From Actinomycetota bacterium (lineage in GTDB: Bacteria; Actinomycetota; Rubrobacteria; Rubrobacterales; Rubrobacteraceae), in contig CADDYV010000021.1 of the NCBI GenBank assembly GCA_902810695.1, forward strand, positions 1-53,390: 53,390 nt of DNA, given 5' to 3'. Every line of letters starts with the position of its first letter. Position 1 is the first letter of the stretch. A program made the position numbers and the translations under genes. The notes under the pieces were generated by a model. The model did no database searches. It worked only from the letters and a program-made list of their open reading frames with translations, and had not been told where the DNA came from. Positions 1 through 8,096 of this stretch are shown here, one piece after another.

Positions 1-99
1 GCCCGGCTCCAGAGAGAAAGAGACCCCGTCCACCGCTTTGACCACGCCGTCCGGGGTCTTGAAATGCGTCTTCAGGTTGTTCACTTCTAGCATAGCCAT
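1..99 (-). CDS. Dipeptide/oligopeptide ABC transporter ATP-binding protein (partial, N-terminus only)
   Basis: Only the first 33 codons are inside the window; the gene continues past base 1. The ATG at 99-97 opens a reading frame beginning [18 protein letters not shown] and continuing to [12 protein letters not shown], which is the standard start of DppD/OppD ATPases just before the Walker A loop. It lies 6 bases after the permease stop at 106-108, so it is the next gene of the same minus-strand operon (binding protein, permease, permease, ATPase). It would supply ATP hydrolysis on the cytoplasmic side of the importer. The Walker motifs themselves are not visible. Confidence 0.85.
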   Translation of the reverse strand, partial: MAMLEVNNLKTHFKTPDGVVKAVDGVSFSLEPG

Positions 100-105
100 A
101 GTACT

Positions 106-1014
106 CTATTCTACCGCCTTTGGATCGAGGGCGTCGCGCAATCCGTCGCCCAGAAAGTTAACGCACAGAACAGTTATTATGATCATAACCCCTGGAAAGA
201 CCGCAAGCCACCAATCGGAAGTCATATTCGTCTGGGCGTCTTGCAGGAGGTTGCCCCACGAAGGGGTTGGCGGCTGGATGCCGACCCCCAGGAAAGAGAG
301 CGCGCTCTCGTAGAGGATCGCCAGCCCCACAGTGAGCGTAGCCTGCACGACCATGGCTCCCACCACGTTCGGCAGGATGTGCCGCAGCATTATCCTGAAG
401 CCGGATACGCCGACGGCCTTCGCCGCCAGCACGAACTCCTGGTCGCGTATCGTGAGCACCTGGCCGCGCACTATCCGCGACATCGTAGGCCACAGCAGGA
501 TAGCCAGAACCCAGGTTATCGTGAGCGCGTTGAACTGGAATATACCGCCTATCACGATCAGGAGCGGAAGCAGCGGCAGGGTGAGCACGTAGTCCGTGAG
601 ACCCATGATCCCCACATCCGCGAAACGGCCGTAGTAGCCGGAAACTATCCCGAAAGCCGCGCCTATCAGCGTCGAGAACACCCCCACGCCAAGTCCCAAA
701 AGCAGCGAGACCCGTCCCCCGTAGAGCACCCTGGTCAACTCGTCGCGTCCCAGTTCGTCGGTGCCCATCGGGTGATTCATGCTCGGCCCCTTAGCCAGCG
801 CGTTGAAGTCTATCTGGGCGTAGCCGTAGGGTGCGATGAAGGGCGTCAAGATGGCTACTATGTACAGCAGAATCAGGATCACCCCGCCGATCATCGCCAG
901 CTTGTGCCGCTTGAAGCGCCGCCAGAGGATCTCGCGCTGGGTGCGCCCCTTTACCTTGCCATACTCTTCCGTAACCTGCTGGCCGGTCTGGACTCCGGTG
1001 CTCTGCTCTACCAC
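106..1014 (-). CDS. dppC: Dipeptide/oligopeptide ABC transporter permease, DppC/OppC type
   Basis: A 302-residue inner-membrane permease. After a cytoplasmic arm with the OppC-type segment RRFKRHKLAMIG (about residues 33-44) come six hydrophobic segments. The EAA loop region includes AAKAVGVSGFRIMLRHILPN (about 197-216), the contact for the ATPase, and the C-terminus has the usual FLGDGLRDALDPK. The start is GTG at 1014, preceded by GGGGGGAAG as ribosome binding site; 11 bases separate it from the upstream permease. It pairs with the DppB-type gene to form the channel of a peptide importer. Substrate choice (di- versus oligopeptide) cannot be read from the sequence; the muropeptide hydrolases upstream suggest wall peptides. 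Confidence 0.93.
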   Translation of the reverse strand: MVEQSTGVQTGQQVTEEYGKVKGRTQREILWRRFKRHKLAMIGGVILILLYIVAILTPFIAPYGYAQIDFNALAKGPSMNHPMGTDELGRDELTRVLYGGRVSLLLGLGVGVFSTLIGAAFGIVSGYYGRFADVGIMGLTDYVLTLPLLPLLIVIGGIFQFNALTITWVLAILLWPTMSRIVRGQVLTIRDQEFVLAAKAVGVSGFRIMLRHILPNVVGAMVVQATLTVGLAILYESALSFLGVGIQPPTPSWGNLLQDAQTNMTSDWWLAVFPGVMIIITVLCVNFLGDGLRDALDPKAVE

Positions 1015-1025
1015 GCGCTTCCCCC

Positions 1026-1997
1026 CTAGTCGTAGCTCACCCGCGGGTCTACCAGGGAGTAGGCTATATCCGCCACCAGGTTGAAGAACACCACGAGCAC
1101 CGCGAAGATGAGCAGCAACGCCCTGGCGACGTTGTAGTCCCCTTTATAGATGGAGTCCACCAGCAGAAACCCGACGCCCGGCCAGGAGAAAATGGTCTCG
1201 GCGATCGGCGCCCCACCGGCGATGTAGGCTATGTTGAGCGCCAGGACGGTTATCGTGGGTATGAGCGCGTTACGCAATGCATGCTTGAGGTAGACTATCC
1301 GCTTGCTCAAGCCCTTCGCCCAGGCCGTCCGCAGGTAGTCAGAGCTAAGCACATCGAGCATCGCGCTGCGCTGGAAACGGCTGTAGTTGGCGATCTGTAT
1401 TACCGAGAGCGTCATGACGGGCAACGCCAGGTGCTGCAAGAGGTCCACCACCCCGCTACTGTTGGGATCATGCATCCCCGAGATGGCGAAGATGTGGACC
1501 CCCGCCCAGTTTGCGAGGTAGATCCCCAGAACCAACTGCAGGATCAAACCCAGCCAGAAATCAGGCATGCTATAGCCCACAAACGTAAAGAAAGTTCCCA
1601 CTTTGTCCACCATGCTATATTTCTTGATCGCGGAGTAGATCCCGAACGGTATGGCGATCAAAGCCGAGACTATCAGGGCGGTGCCCAGGAGAAGCACCGT
1701 GGGCCATATGCGCGGTATGATGATGTTGTTCACCGAGGTGTTCTGCTTGAAGCTAAGCCCGAAGTTCCCGTGCAGCACTATGTCGCGGATCCAGATGCCA
1801 TACTGAACCGCAAGCGGCTTGTCCAACCCGTACTGGTGGGTTATTCGCTGGAGATCCTGCTGCGAGATGCGAGGGTTGCTCAGCTTGAGCTGGGTTACGG
1901 GATTCCCCGAGAGGCTCACGAGCCAGAAGATGGTGATACTCGCGAAAAAGAGAATCACGATGCTGAAGAGCAGCTTCCTTATGACGTACGCATACAA
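1026..1997 (-). CDS. dppB: Dipeptide/oligopeptide ABC transporter permease, DppB/OppB type
   Basis: A 323-residue permease with the family N-terminus (MYAYVIRKLLFSIVILFFAS), six membrane segments, the EAA loop (RTAWAKGLSKRIVYLKHALRNA) and the C-terminal DPRVSYD. The start is TTG at 1997-1995, supported by AGGAGGTA about 10 bases upstream; no ATG fits the family N-terminus better. It forms a heterodimeric channel with the following DppC-type permease. A TATAAT at 2065-2060 (minus strand), after the intercistronic hairpin, could give extra transcription of the permeases, but I see no good -35 box. Confidence 0.93.
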   Translation of the reverse strand: MYAYVIRKLLFSIVILFFASITIFWLVSLSGNPVTQLKLSNPRISQQDLQRITHQYGLDKPLAVQYGIWIRDIVLHGNFGLSFKQNTSVNNIIIPRIWPTVLLLGTALIVSALIAIPFGIYSAIKKYSMVDKVGTFFTFVGYSMPDFWLGLILQLVLGIYLANWAGVHIFAISGMHDPNSSGVVDLLQHLALPVMTLSVIQIANYSRFQRSAMLDVLSSDYLRTAWAKGLSKRIVYLKHALRNALIPTITVLALNIAYIAGGAPIAETIFSWPGVGFLLVDSIYKGDYNVARALLLIFAVLVVFFNLVADIAYSLVDPRVSYD

Positions 1998-2082
1998 GCC
2001 TCAGAGTACCTCCTGCGAGGGATCGTCTGCGTGAACTTATCCGGTCCCACCAGGCGGGAATTATATACTAATCGCGAGATGA

Positions 2083-2106
2083 GAGGGCCGGATCTTCCCG
2101 GCCCTC
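2083..2106 (-). terminator. Intercistronic hairpin between binding protein and permease genes
   Basis: A perfect 9-bp stem (GAGGGCCGG at 2083-2091 with CCGGCCCTC at 2098-2106, 6-nt loop) sits 19 bases after the binding protein stop. There is no clear T-run on the minus strand, so it looks more like a partial terminator or an mRNA-stabilising hairpin. Such hairpins after binding protein genes commonly keep the binding protein in excess over the permeases; that role here is inference. Confidence 0.55.
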
Positions 2107-2124
2107 CCCCGCCTATCCGGCGTG

Positions 2125-3771
2125 CTAGCTGAAGCGCCACTCGCCTATGTTCCAGAACACTCCTGCCAGGGTCGGGTTCACCTCGGGACCTTTCAGGTTG
2201 TCCACGTAGGCGATGTAGACCGGTCTCTGGTACATGGGGATAAGCGGCAGATCCTTGGCCATCTGATCCTGCGCCTGCCGGGTGAGGTTGGCCCGCGGGC
2301 CCGTCTCGATGGTTCTGTCGGCCTGGTGCAGCCACTTGGTTACCTGCTTGTTCCTGTAGCGGTAGTAGTTTTGGCCCTTCGGGGGAACCTGGTCGCCGGC
2401 GAAGAGCGTAGTCACCGTCGGGTCGGGGGTGGAAAGCCACGCCCACTCGCCCATCTCGAAGGTGCCCTTCGGCGTCCACTGCCCGAAGAAGGTCTCGGCT
2501 GCGGTGTTCTTTATGCTTACGTTGATGCCGAGATCCTTGAGTTGCTGCTGGACGACCTGCTGCAGCGTCTCGCGCAGCGTGTTGTCGGCAGTGGTCGAGA
2601 AGGTAATGTTCATGTTTGCACCCGTGGACTTCGCCTGCTGCGCGAACTTCTTGGCCTTCGTCGGGTCGTGCGTGTACATCTCCCAGGCCGGGGTGTAGTA
2701 CGGCTTCTGGTCCGGGACCAGGATGCTCTGCAAGGGGTTCACCGCGCCTTTGAGGAGCTTGTTTATGACCTGCTCCCTGTTGATACCGTAGGCTATAGCT
2801 TTCCTGAGATCGAGGTTCGGGACCTTATCCACATTGAACGCTATGTGCTCCCAGATCACGCCGGCCTTGCTCTGCATCTTGGTTCCGCTTATGTTGAGCT
2901 TCTGCTTGATCCCGATGTCTACCGGCGGGTTGATGAACTGCACCTCGCCGGAGCGCAACGAGTTTATGAGGGTGTTGGTATCGGGAATCCAGCGGAATGT
3001 GATCTCATCTATGGCGGGCTTGCTGCCCCAGTAGTTGTCGTTGCGCACCCACTTGAGGTACTCACCCTTCTTCCACTCCTGGAATTTGTACGGCCCGCTG
3101 CCGACGATAGAGTTGTTGAGCGCCTTGTTGAAGTTCTTGTTCTGGTAGATGTGCTTGGGGAGGATCTGGGTAGCATTTCCACCCAGCATGGTCCGCCAGG
3201 GAGCGTAGGGCGTCTTGAAGATTATCCGCACCGTCCGCTTGTCGGGTGTCTCGAACTTGCTGACCTGATCCCATCCGACGCGGCTGATGATGTTGTTCTT
3301 CTTGTCCATGATCTGCTCGAAAGTCCAGCGGGCGTCCTCGCTGGTGAGCGGTTTGCCATCGGACCAGGTTATCCCGTCCTTGAACTTGTACTCGATGGTC
3401 AGCGGGTTTTTCTTCATGATCTTGGGCATCCCGTCAGCGAGCCAAGGCTGAAAAGAGAGGTCCGGCATGATCTGCAGTGGACTCTGCACGATGCCCACGG
3501 TCGTGTCCTGGGTCGCCTGCAGGTCGCCGCCGGTGATGTAGTTGTTCAGGATGCTCGGCTCCTGGTCGTAGCCGATCAAGAGTTGCTTGTTGTTGCCGCC
3601 CTTGGGGCCGCCACCACCCTGGCTGCCCTGATTTCCGCCGCCACCGCCGCAACCGGCTACCCCTAGCAAGCTTACACCGGCTAGCCCCGCACCACCGGCC
3701 TTCAGGAAATCGCGGCGGCTGATTCTGCCGCCCCCGTAAGGAGCGTTTCCGTTCCCCTCTCTTCTACCCAC
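2125..3771 (-). CDS. dppA: Peptide ABC transporter substrate-binding protein (SBP family 5), Tat lipoprotein
   Basis: A 548-residue extracellular binding protein of family SBP_bac_5 (DppA/OppA). The N-terminus has a twin-arginine motif (ISRRDFLKAGG, about residues 17-27), a hydrophobic stretch and a lipobox ending VAGC (Cys about 41), followed by a Gly-rich linker, so it is exported folded by Tat and lipid-anchored. Family signatures follow, including WSDGKPLTSEDARWTFE and GSGPYKFQEWKKGEYL. The start is GTG at 3771-3769 with AAAGGAG 6 bases upstream. It is the first gene of the binding protein/permease/permease/ATPase operon and lies downstream of the DUF1028, serine hydrolase and NlpC/P60 genes on the same strand. 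Confidence 0.94.
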   Translation of the reverse strand: MGRREGNGNAPYGGGRISRRDFLKAGGAGLAGVSLLGVAGCGGGGGNQGSQGGGGPKGGNNKQLLIGYDQEPSILNNYITGGDLQATQDTTVGIVQSPLQIMPDLSFQPWLADGMPKIMKKNPLTIEYKFKDGITWSDGKPLTSEDARWTFEQIMDKKNNIISRVGWDQVSKFETPDKRTVRIIFKTPYAPWRTMLGGNATQILPKHIYQNKNFNKALNNSIVGSGPYKFQEWKKGEYLKWVRNDNYWGSKPAIDEITFRWIPDTNTLINSLRSGEVQFINPPVDIGIKQKLNISGTKMQSKAGVIWEHIAFNVDKVPNLDLRKAIAYGINREQVINKLLKGAVNPLQSILVPDQKPYYTPAWEMYTHDPTKAKKFAQQAKSTGANMNITFSTTADNTLRETLQQVVQQQLKDLGINVSIKNTAAETFFGQWTPKGTFEMGEWAWLSTPDPTVTTLFAGDQVPPKGQNYYRYRNKQVTKWLHQADRTIETGPRANLTRQAQDQMAKDLPLIPMYQRPVYIAYVDNLKGPEVNPTLAGVFWNIGEWRFS

Positions 3772-3944
3772 AGGTTTCTCCTTTCCTCTCCCTATTGTGG
3801 ACGGATTCCACCTCTACCTTGCTGCATAGTCCGCCTACAGATACACAACGGCTTACTGCTCTTCCCCTCGGTGCACTTGAAAGCTTTTATGCACCAATGC
3901 ATGCAGTATATATCTCTCCCGAGAAAAGCCGCAACACACCTGCT

Positions 3945-4796
3945 TCATCTCCGCTCCCGGAGAAACTCAAGCACCGCACGGTCTATGCAACCTTGCTTCT
4001 GCTCGCGCTCCTCGAAGTTCTCCGTTCTTATGAAAGCTTGCAAAGCAGCGTGGAGCTCTCTGTCCGAGGGCGCTTCCCCTGCGAGGTATCCGAGCCGTTG
4101 CAGAGATGTGGCGACTTCATCTCTAACTTCTCCTTCTATAGGAATAATATCTTCTGGCCTTGCATGGCCGAAGTACAGCTCGTGCAGCCGGTACAGGCGA
4201 AAGAGCTCTTCTATGGGCTCCGGGTGGTCGTCCACGCGCAGGTCAACCGCCCTGTCGTCCAGGCCGCCGTAACCGCCGCCCTCGCGCACCACGAGCAAAG
4301 CCGCCGATTGCTTGCCGCGAGAGTCGCCGCCAGCGTTCTGTCCCGCATCGAGGGCGGCGAGCAGCTTTTTGGAAAGCGAGCCAGAGGTGTTCTGGTAGGT
4401 CTCTGCCATCGCCGCCACGGTCTCTTTTCCGACGAGGATGTTGCCCTGGGCGGCAAAATGCTCACCCGCGATGCCACCGGCCCACTCGAAGCAATCCTCT
4501 CCGGTGAAAGTCGCCGTCCCCCCACTGGCGTCCACGACCCCGACCTGGCGGTGAGAGCGATCGGGGTCAGAAGCGGTCAGCTCTTCGATGGTCTGCCGGG
4601 CGCTTTTTCCCCGGGACATGAGGTCGAGGCCGCGAGGGCCGTAGCTCACGTTGGCCGTCGCCTGGGTCGCCACCGCGCCCACTTCGGCGCGCGCCCACGG
4701 AACGACGGCCCCGACCGCGAGGAACTTGGATTGCACGGCGACGCCAAGCTCTCCCGTCTCCGGGTCGAAGCCGACTATGGAGAAAGTGGCAACCAC
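3945..4796 (-). CDS. DUF1028 family protein (Ntn-hydrolase-like) with C-terminal domain
   Basis: About 283 residues if started at the GTG at 4796-4794, which gives the family N-terminus (VVATFSIVGFDPETGELGVAVQSKF) and has GAGAAGAG just upstream; the open frame extends to 4883 but that extra part is not family-like. Residues 1 to about 205 match DUF1028, a fold related to Ntn hydrolases, with the typical segments WARAEVGAVATQA and RQVGVVDASGGTATFTGE. The tail (EELFRLYRLHELYFG onward) resembles the C-terminal domain often annotated as putative peptidoglycan binding. Function is unproven for the family. It lies between a peptide importer and two wall-peptide hydrolases, which fits peptide catabolism. 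Confidence 0.82.
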   Translation of the reverse strand: MVATFSIVGFDPETGELGVAVQSKFLAVGAVVPWARAEVGAVATQATANVSYGPRGLDLMSRGKSARQTIEELTASDPDRSHRQVGVVDASGGTATFTGEDCFEWAGGIAGEHFAAQGNILVGKETVAAMAETYQNTSGSLSKKLLAALDAGQNAGGDSRGKQSAALLVVREGGGYGGLDDRAVDLRVDDHPEPIEELFRLYRLHELYFGHARPEDIIPIEGEVRDEVATSLQRLGYLAGEAPSDRELHAALQAFIRTENFEEREQKQGCIDRAVLEFLRERR

Positions 4797-4923
4797 ATCT
4801 CTTCTCTCGTTAAATTCCAAGCATCCCTTTCCCACCTTAGATTCTATCGCATTTGCCGTATTCTGGGAGCTTGTGTTACACATCCCGCATCGGCCTCTGG
4901 TTCAAGAAATCGTTAGACGTCCC

Positions 4924-5763
4924 TCATAGCGGCAATGTTTCAGAGAACGCCTCCGCAACAGCAGCTGTTACCTGTTCGAGTAGCGGATATGCTTTCTCCA
5001 GATCTCCTTTTGTCAGGACGACCAGCACGTAGCTTCTGCCGGGCAGGATCACGATTCCCGCATCGTTCTCCACACCTTCGAGGTCGCCAGTCTTGTGGGC
5101 GAAGTGGGCGCCGTGGGGCAAGACCATGGGAACCCTGGATGTTATGCGTTGATGCTTCAGCATCTCCAAGGCAAACGTTCTCGATCCCGCACAGAGAAGC
5201 TCGCCGTGCCAGATCTTCTCCAACAGCAAAGCCATGTCTGAGGCAGAAGTGAAGTTATCTTCTCCACGCGACCTGGCATCGAAATCCATCATCTCTCGGC
5301 CGAGGGTAGTGTTTCCGAGACCGAGTTCGCGGGCGAGAGCGTTGACCTCTCCTGCTCCCAGACGCTTCATGAGCAGGTTGGTTGCCGTGTTGTCGCTCAC
5401 CGTTATCATGCCCCCTGCCAGCCGCTCTACAGACAGAGAGCACGGAACTTCGTGGGCTTCGATCATCTCCGAGTCGGGGACGATATCCTTTCGCTCGACC
5501 TGGAGCTTCTCGCCAAGATGAGCTTCACCGCGATCCACCCGCCGCAGAAGCTCGGCGAGGATCAGAAGCTTTATGAGGCTTGCGCTCTCGAAGGTCTCGT
5601 TCTCCCTTACGCCGAAACGGCATCCGTGGTGAGGACCTTCGAGGCCCAGGACGCAAAGCCCCACCCTGCATCCCTCGACCGCTTCAAGGTCCGAAAGCAA
5701 CGAGTTGAGATCACTTCTAACCGTAACGGGCGAACCCCCAGTACGGGTCCTCTTCGACGCCAC
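4924..5763 (-). CDS. Class A beta-lactamase-related serine hydrolase, cytoplasmic
   Basis: A 279-residue protein of the beta-lactamase/penicillin-binding fold. The three active-site motifs are present: SLIK (Ser62, Lys65), SDN (123-125) and KTG (224-226). The Omega-loop region (about 150-175) lacks a clear ExxLN motif, so a true beta-lactamase is less likely than a peptide hydrolase or esterase. There is no signal peptide, which is unusual for a beta-lactamase and points to a cytoplasmic role. Start GTG at 5763-5761 overlaps the end of the NlpC/P60 gene by 47 bases, implying translational coupling. With its neighbours it probably processes imported murein peptides; this is inference. Confidence 0.85.
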   Translation of the reverse strand: MASKRTRTGGSPVTVRSDLNSLLSDLEAVEGCRVGLCVLGLEGPHHGCRFGVRENETFESASLIKLLILAELLRRVDRGEAHLGEKLQVERKDIVPDSEMIEAHEVPCSLSVERLAGGMITVSDNTATNLLMKRLGAGEVNALARELGLGNTTLGREMMDFDARSRGEDNFTSASDMALLLEKIWHGELLCAGSRTFALEMLKHQRITSRVPMVLPHGAHFAHKTGDLEGVENDAGIVILPGRSYVLVVLTKGDLEKAYPLLEQVTAAVAEAFSETLPL

Positions 5764-6448
5764 GAACTACCGTTCCCCCACCCTCACCGCTCTCGGAGAG
5801 GTAACGGCCATCTCCCAGGTAGAAGCCGACGTGGGTTACAGATTCGCCTCCGAAGAAGACCAGATCTCCGCGCCGCGCCATTTTCCAGTGGTCCCTGCTC
5901 TTGAAAGGAGCCGCCTCGTACTGGTCGTCGGCATCTCTGGGCACGACCACGCCGCAAACCTGCATCGCCCGGTAGACCATCCCGGAACAATCCATCCCCA
6001 CGGTCGAATCCGTGCCACCCCACCGGTACGGCAATCCCAAGAGAGAGCGCGAGATCTCCAGCGGCGAGCCCCTTGAAGGCTCCCCAAGAGGTTGGATCGC
6101 CTCTTCCTCCAACTCTAGCTCGCTTTCATCCGGCAGGCGCACCCCGGCTCCGCTCGCCTCCAGCGATGCTCCCAGCGGAAGGTCGGCAGAGTTTTTCCTG
6201 ATGACGACAACATCCGGCTCCCAAGCATCGTTTCGTATCGCCATTTCAGAGAGGATCCAACCCGGATAACCGCGCGAGTCCAGGCGCGTGCGGTGTCCGG
6301 GAACGACCACTTCGAGCCACCCCGATGATCCACTGACCACCTCGATCCTCTCCCCAACTACGACCTCGGTTACCATCTCCGCCTTATCCTCGGGAGCAGC
6401 CCGCACGGGGATAGAACGTAGAGCCACCAGATTACGCGTCCTTCTCAT
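5717..6448 (-). CDS. SH3-domain NlpC/P60 endopeptidase, YkfC-like
   Basis: A 243-residue protein with bacterial SH3-like modules in the first half (about 9-75 and 78-110) and an NlpC/P60 cysteine peptidase domain in the second half. The catalytic Cys154 lies in GMDCSGMVYRAMQ and His206 in SVTHVGFYLGDG. This matches YkfC-type gamma-D-glutamyl-L-diamino acid endopeptidases (dipeptidyl-peptidase VI), which cut L-Ala-gamma-D-Glu-diamino acid peptides. No signal peptide is visible, consistent with a recycling enzyme working on imported peptides. It is the first gene of the minus-strand cluster and overlaps the serine hydrolase gene. The start at 6448 faces the divergent GNAT gene. Confidence 0.88.
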   Translation of the reverse strand: MRRTRNLVALRSIPVRAAPEDKAEMVTEVVVGERIEVVSGSSGWLEVVVPGHRTRLDSRGYPGWILSEMAIRNDAWEPDVVVIRKNSADLPLGASLEASGAGVRLPDESELELEEEAIQPLGEPSRGSPLEISRSLLGLPYRWGGTDSTVGMDCSGMVYRAMQVCGVVVPRDADDQYEAAPFKSRDHWKMARRGDLVFFGGESVTHVGFYLGDGRYLSESGEGGGTVVRGVEEDPYWGFARYG

Positions 6449-6519
6449 CGCTCTTTTATTGAAATCCAGAGTTCAGGTACTCGTCAAGCACGAGCCCACC
6501 TGTAGAATGTGTAGGTTAC

Positions 6520-7110
6520 ATGAAGCCGATCCTCAGAGACTTCCCAGACTCCTTCGAAACAGAGCGGCTTTTGATCCGCTCCCCATTACCCGGAGATGGT
6601 CCCGAACTGAACGCTGCGATTACCGAGTCGCTGGACGAGCTGAGGCCCTGGATGGATTGGGTACAGAGGAAGCCTTCACCAGAAGAATCCGAGGAGAACG
6701 TCCGGCGGGCGCGGGTAAGGTTTCTGGAGAGGTCAGATCTCCGCCTCCACCTGTTTCTCAAGGGAGCCAGCACGCTCGTGGGAAGCAGCGGCCTGCACCG
6801 GATAGACTGGTCGGTTCCGAAGTTCGAGATCGGCTACTGGTGCCGGACCCGCTTCACCGGCCAGGGCTACATAACCGAGGCCGTGCGCGGCATCTCCGCC
6901 TTCGCCTTCGACACCCTGAGAGCCAGTCGGGTCGAGATCCGGTGCGACTCCCGCAACCACCGAAGCGCGAAAGTAGCACGGCAGGCCGGTTTCCGGCTTG
7001 AAGGAGAGCTTCGCAACGCACAGGCGGCTCCAGACGGCAGTTTGAGAAATACCCTGATCTTCTCGATGATCCCGGAAGAATACGAAGCCTTGAGAGAACG
7101 TCCTGGTTGA
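6520..7110 (+). CDS. GNAT acetyltransferase, RimJ/RimL-like
   Basis: A 196-residue acetyltransferase. The N-terminus (FETERLLIRSPLPGDGPELNAAITES) and the segment EIGYWCRTRFTGQGYITEAV are typical of the RimJ/RimL branch (PF13302), which acetylates N-terminal amines of ribosomal or other proteins from acetyl-CoA. The acetyl-CoA loop is R-x-x-G-x-G/A-like at TGQGY (about 114-118), and ARQAGFRLEGELR (about 155-167) is the conserved end of the fold. It stands alone between two minus-strand transport clusters. A TAGAAT 11 bases before the ATG suggests a very short leader. The substrate is unknown. Confidence 0.9.
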   Translation: MKPILRDFPDSFETERLLIRSPLPGDGPELNAAITESLDELRPWMDWVQRKPSPEESEENVRRARVRFLERSDLRLHLFLKGASTLVGSSGLHRIDWSVPKFEIGYWCRTRFTGQGYITEAVRGISAFAFDTLRASRVEIRCDSRNHRSAKVARQAGFRLEGELRNAQAAPDGSLRNTLIFSMIPEEYEALRERPG

Positions 7111-7132
7111 AGTTATTTCGAATCACCGGAGA

Positions 7133-7159
7133 AGAGGGGCCGCTGTTCGCGGCCCCTCT
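7133..7159. terminator. Hairpin between convergent GNAT and permease genes
   Basis: An 11-bp GC-rich stem (7133-7143 with 7149-7159, 5-nt loop) in the 54-base gap between convergent genes. It can form on both strands and probably ends both transcripts, although neither side has a strong T-run. Confidence 0.6.
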
Positions 7160-7164
7160 CTTCA

Positions 7165-8082
7165 CTAGCTGTAGGCGATCCGGGGATCCAGCAGCGGGTA
7201 GAGCAGGTCTATGACCAGGTTGGCCGCCACGATCAGGAGGCTCGCGAAGAGCACGGTGCCCATGATCATAGGTATATCCTGGTTCTGGACGGCCTGCCAC
7301 GCCTGCGTCCCGATGCCTGGCCACCCGAAGACCTCTTCGATCACCAGGAGCCCGCCGAGCGCGTATCCGAGGTCCATACCGAACATGGTTACGACCGGGC
7401 GCATGGCGTTGCGGAAGGCATGCTTGAAGATCACCGCGCTGTTTTTGAGCCCTTTCGCCTTGGCCGTGCGGATGTAGCCTTCGTTCAGCACTTCGAGCAT
7501 CCCCGCCCGCGTCATACGGGTGTAGAGCGCCGCTCCGCCTATCCCGAAAGTAAAGGCTGGCAGTATCAGGCTCATAAAACCGCCCGTACCGCCGAGTGGG
7601 AAAATTGGGAACTTGTACGCGAGGAAGAAGAGCAGGATGATCCCCAGCCAGAACTGGGGAACCGCCAGCCCCAGTAAGACGAAGAGGTTGGAGAAGCCCT
7701 CGGCTGCGCCCCGCTTCACCGCGACGATGATGCCCGTGGTAACCCCGATAGCCAGCTCGACTATGACCCCGGCTATCGCCAGCACCGCCGTGCGCGGGAA
7801 CCGCTGCATAATCGCGGGCAACACCTCTTGCTGGGTCCTGTACGACCGCCCGAAGTTCCCGTGTATCGCCCGGTCTACAAAGTCCAGGTACTGAACGGGA
7901 ATCGGCTTATCGAGTCCGAGCTGACGGTGGATGCTGTTCACCACCGACTGCGGGGCGTTCGGCCCGGCAACCATCCGGGCCGGGTCCACCGGCATCAGAA
8001 ACGCGATGGCGAACGTGATCACCGAAACTATGAACAGGGTGAAGAACAGCCAGGCTATCCTTCTTATCGCGTATGCCGCCAT
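7165..8082 (-). CDS. Dipeptide/oligopeptide ABC transporter permease, DppB/OppB type (second system)
   Basis: A 305-residue permease (MAAYAIRRIAWLFFTLFIVS at the N-terminus, EAA loop RTAKAKGLKNSAVIFKHAFRNA, C-terminus DPRIAYS). ATG at 8082-8080 is preceded by AGGAGGTA about 10 bases upstream. It is the last gene of a permease/binding protein/permease operon. It is clearly a paralogue, not a copy, of the permease at 1026-1997. No ATPase follows; the operon ends at the hairpin near 7150, so this system must borrow ATPases encoded elsewhere. Confidence 0.92.
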   Translation of the reverse strand: MAAYAIRRIAWLFFTLFIVSVITFAIAFLMPVDPARMVAGPNAPQSVVNSIHRQLGLDKPIPVQYLDFVDRAIHGNFGRSYRTQQEVLPAIMQRFPRTAVLAIAGVIVELAIGVTTGIIVAVKRGAAEGFSNLFVLLGLAVPQFWLGIILLFFLAYKFPIFPLGGTGGFMSLILPAFTFGIGGAALYTRMTRAGMLEVLNEGYIRTAKAKGLKNSAVIFKHAFRNAMRPVVTMFGMDLGYALGGLLVIEEVFGWPGIGTQAWQAVQNQDIPMIMGTVLFASLLIVAANLVIDLLYPLLDPRIAYS

Positions 8083-8096
8083 CTACTCTCTACCTC

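Noticed and set aside
2122-3666. 514-codon open frame on the plus strand
   Set aside because: It is antisense to the peptide-binding protein gene, rich in Leu/Val/Arg/Asp from reversed GC-rich codons, and has no family features.
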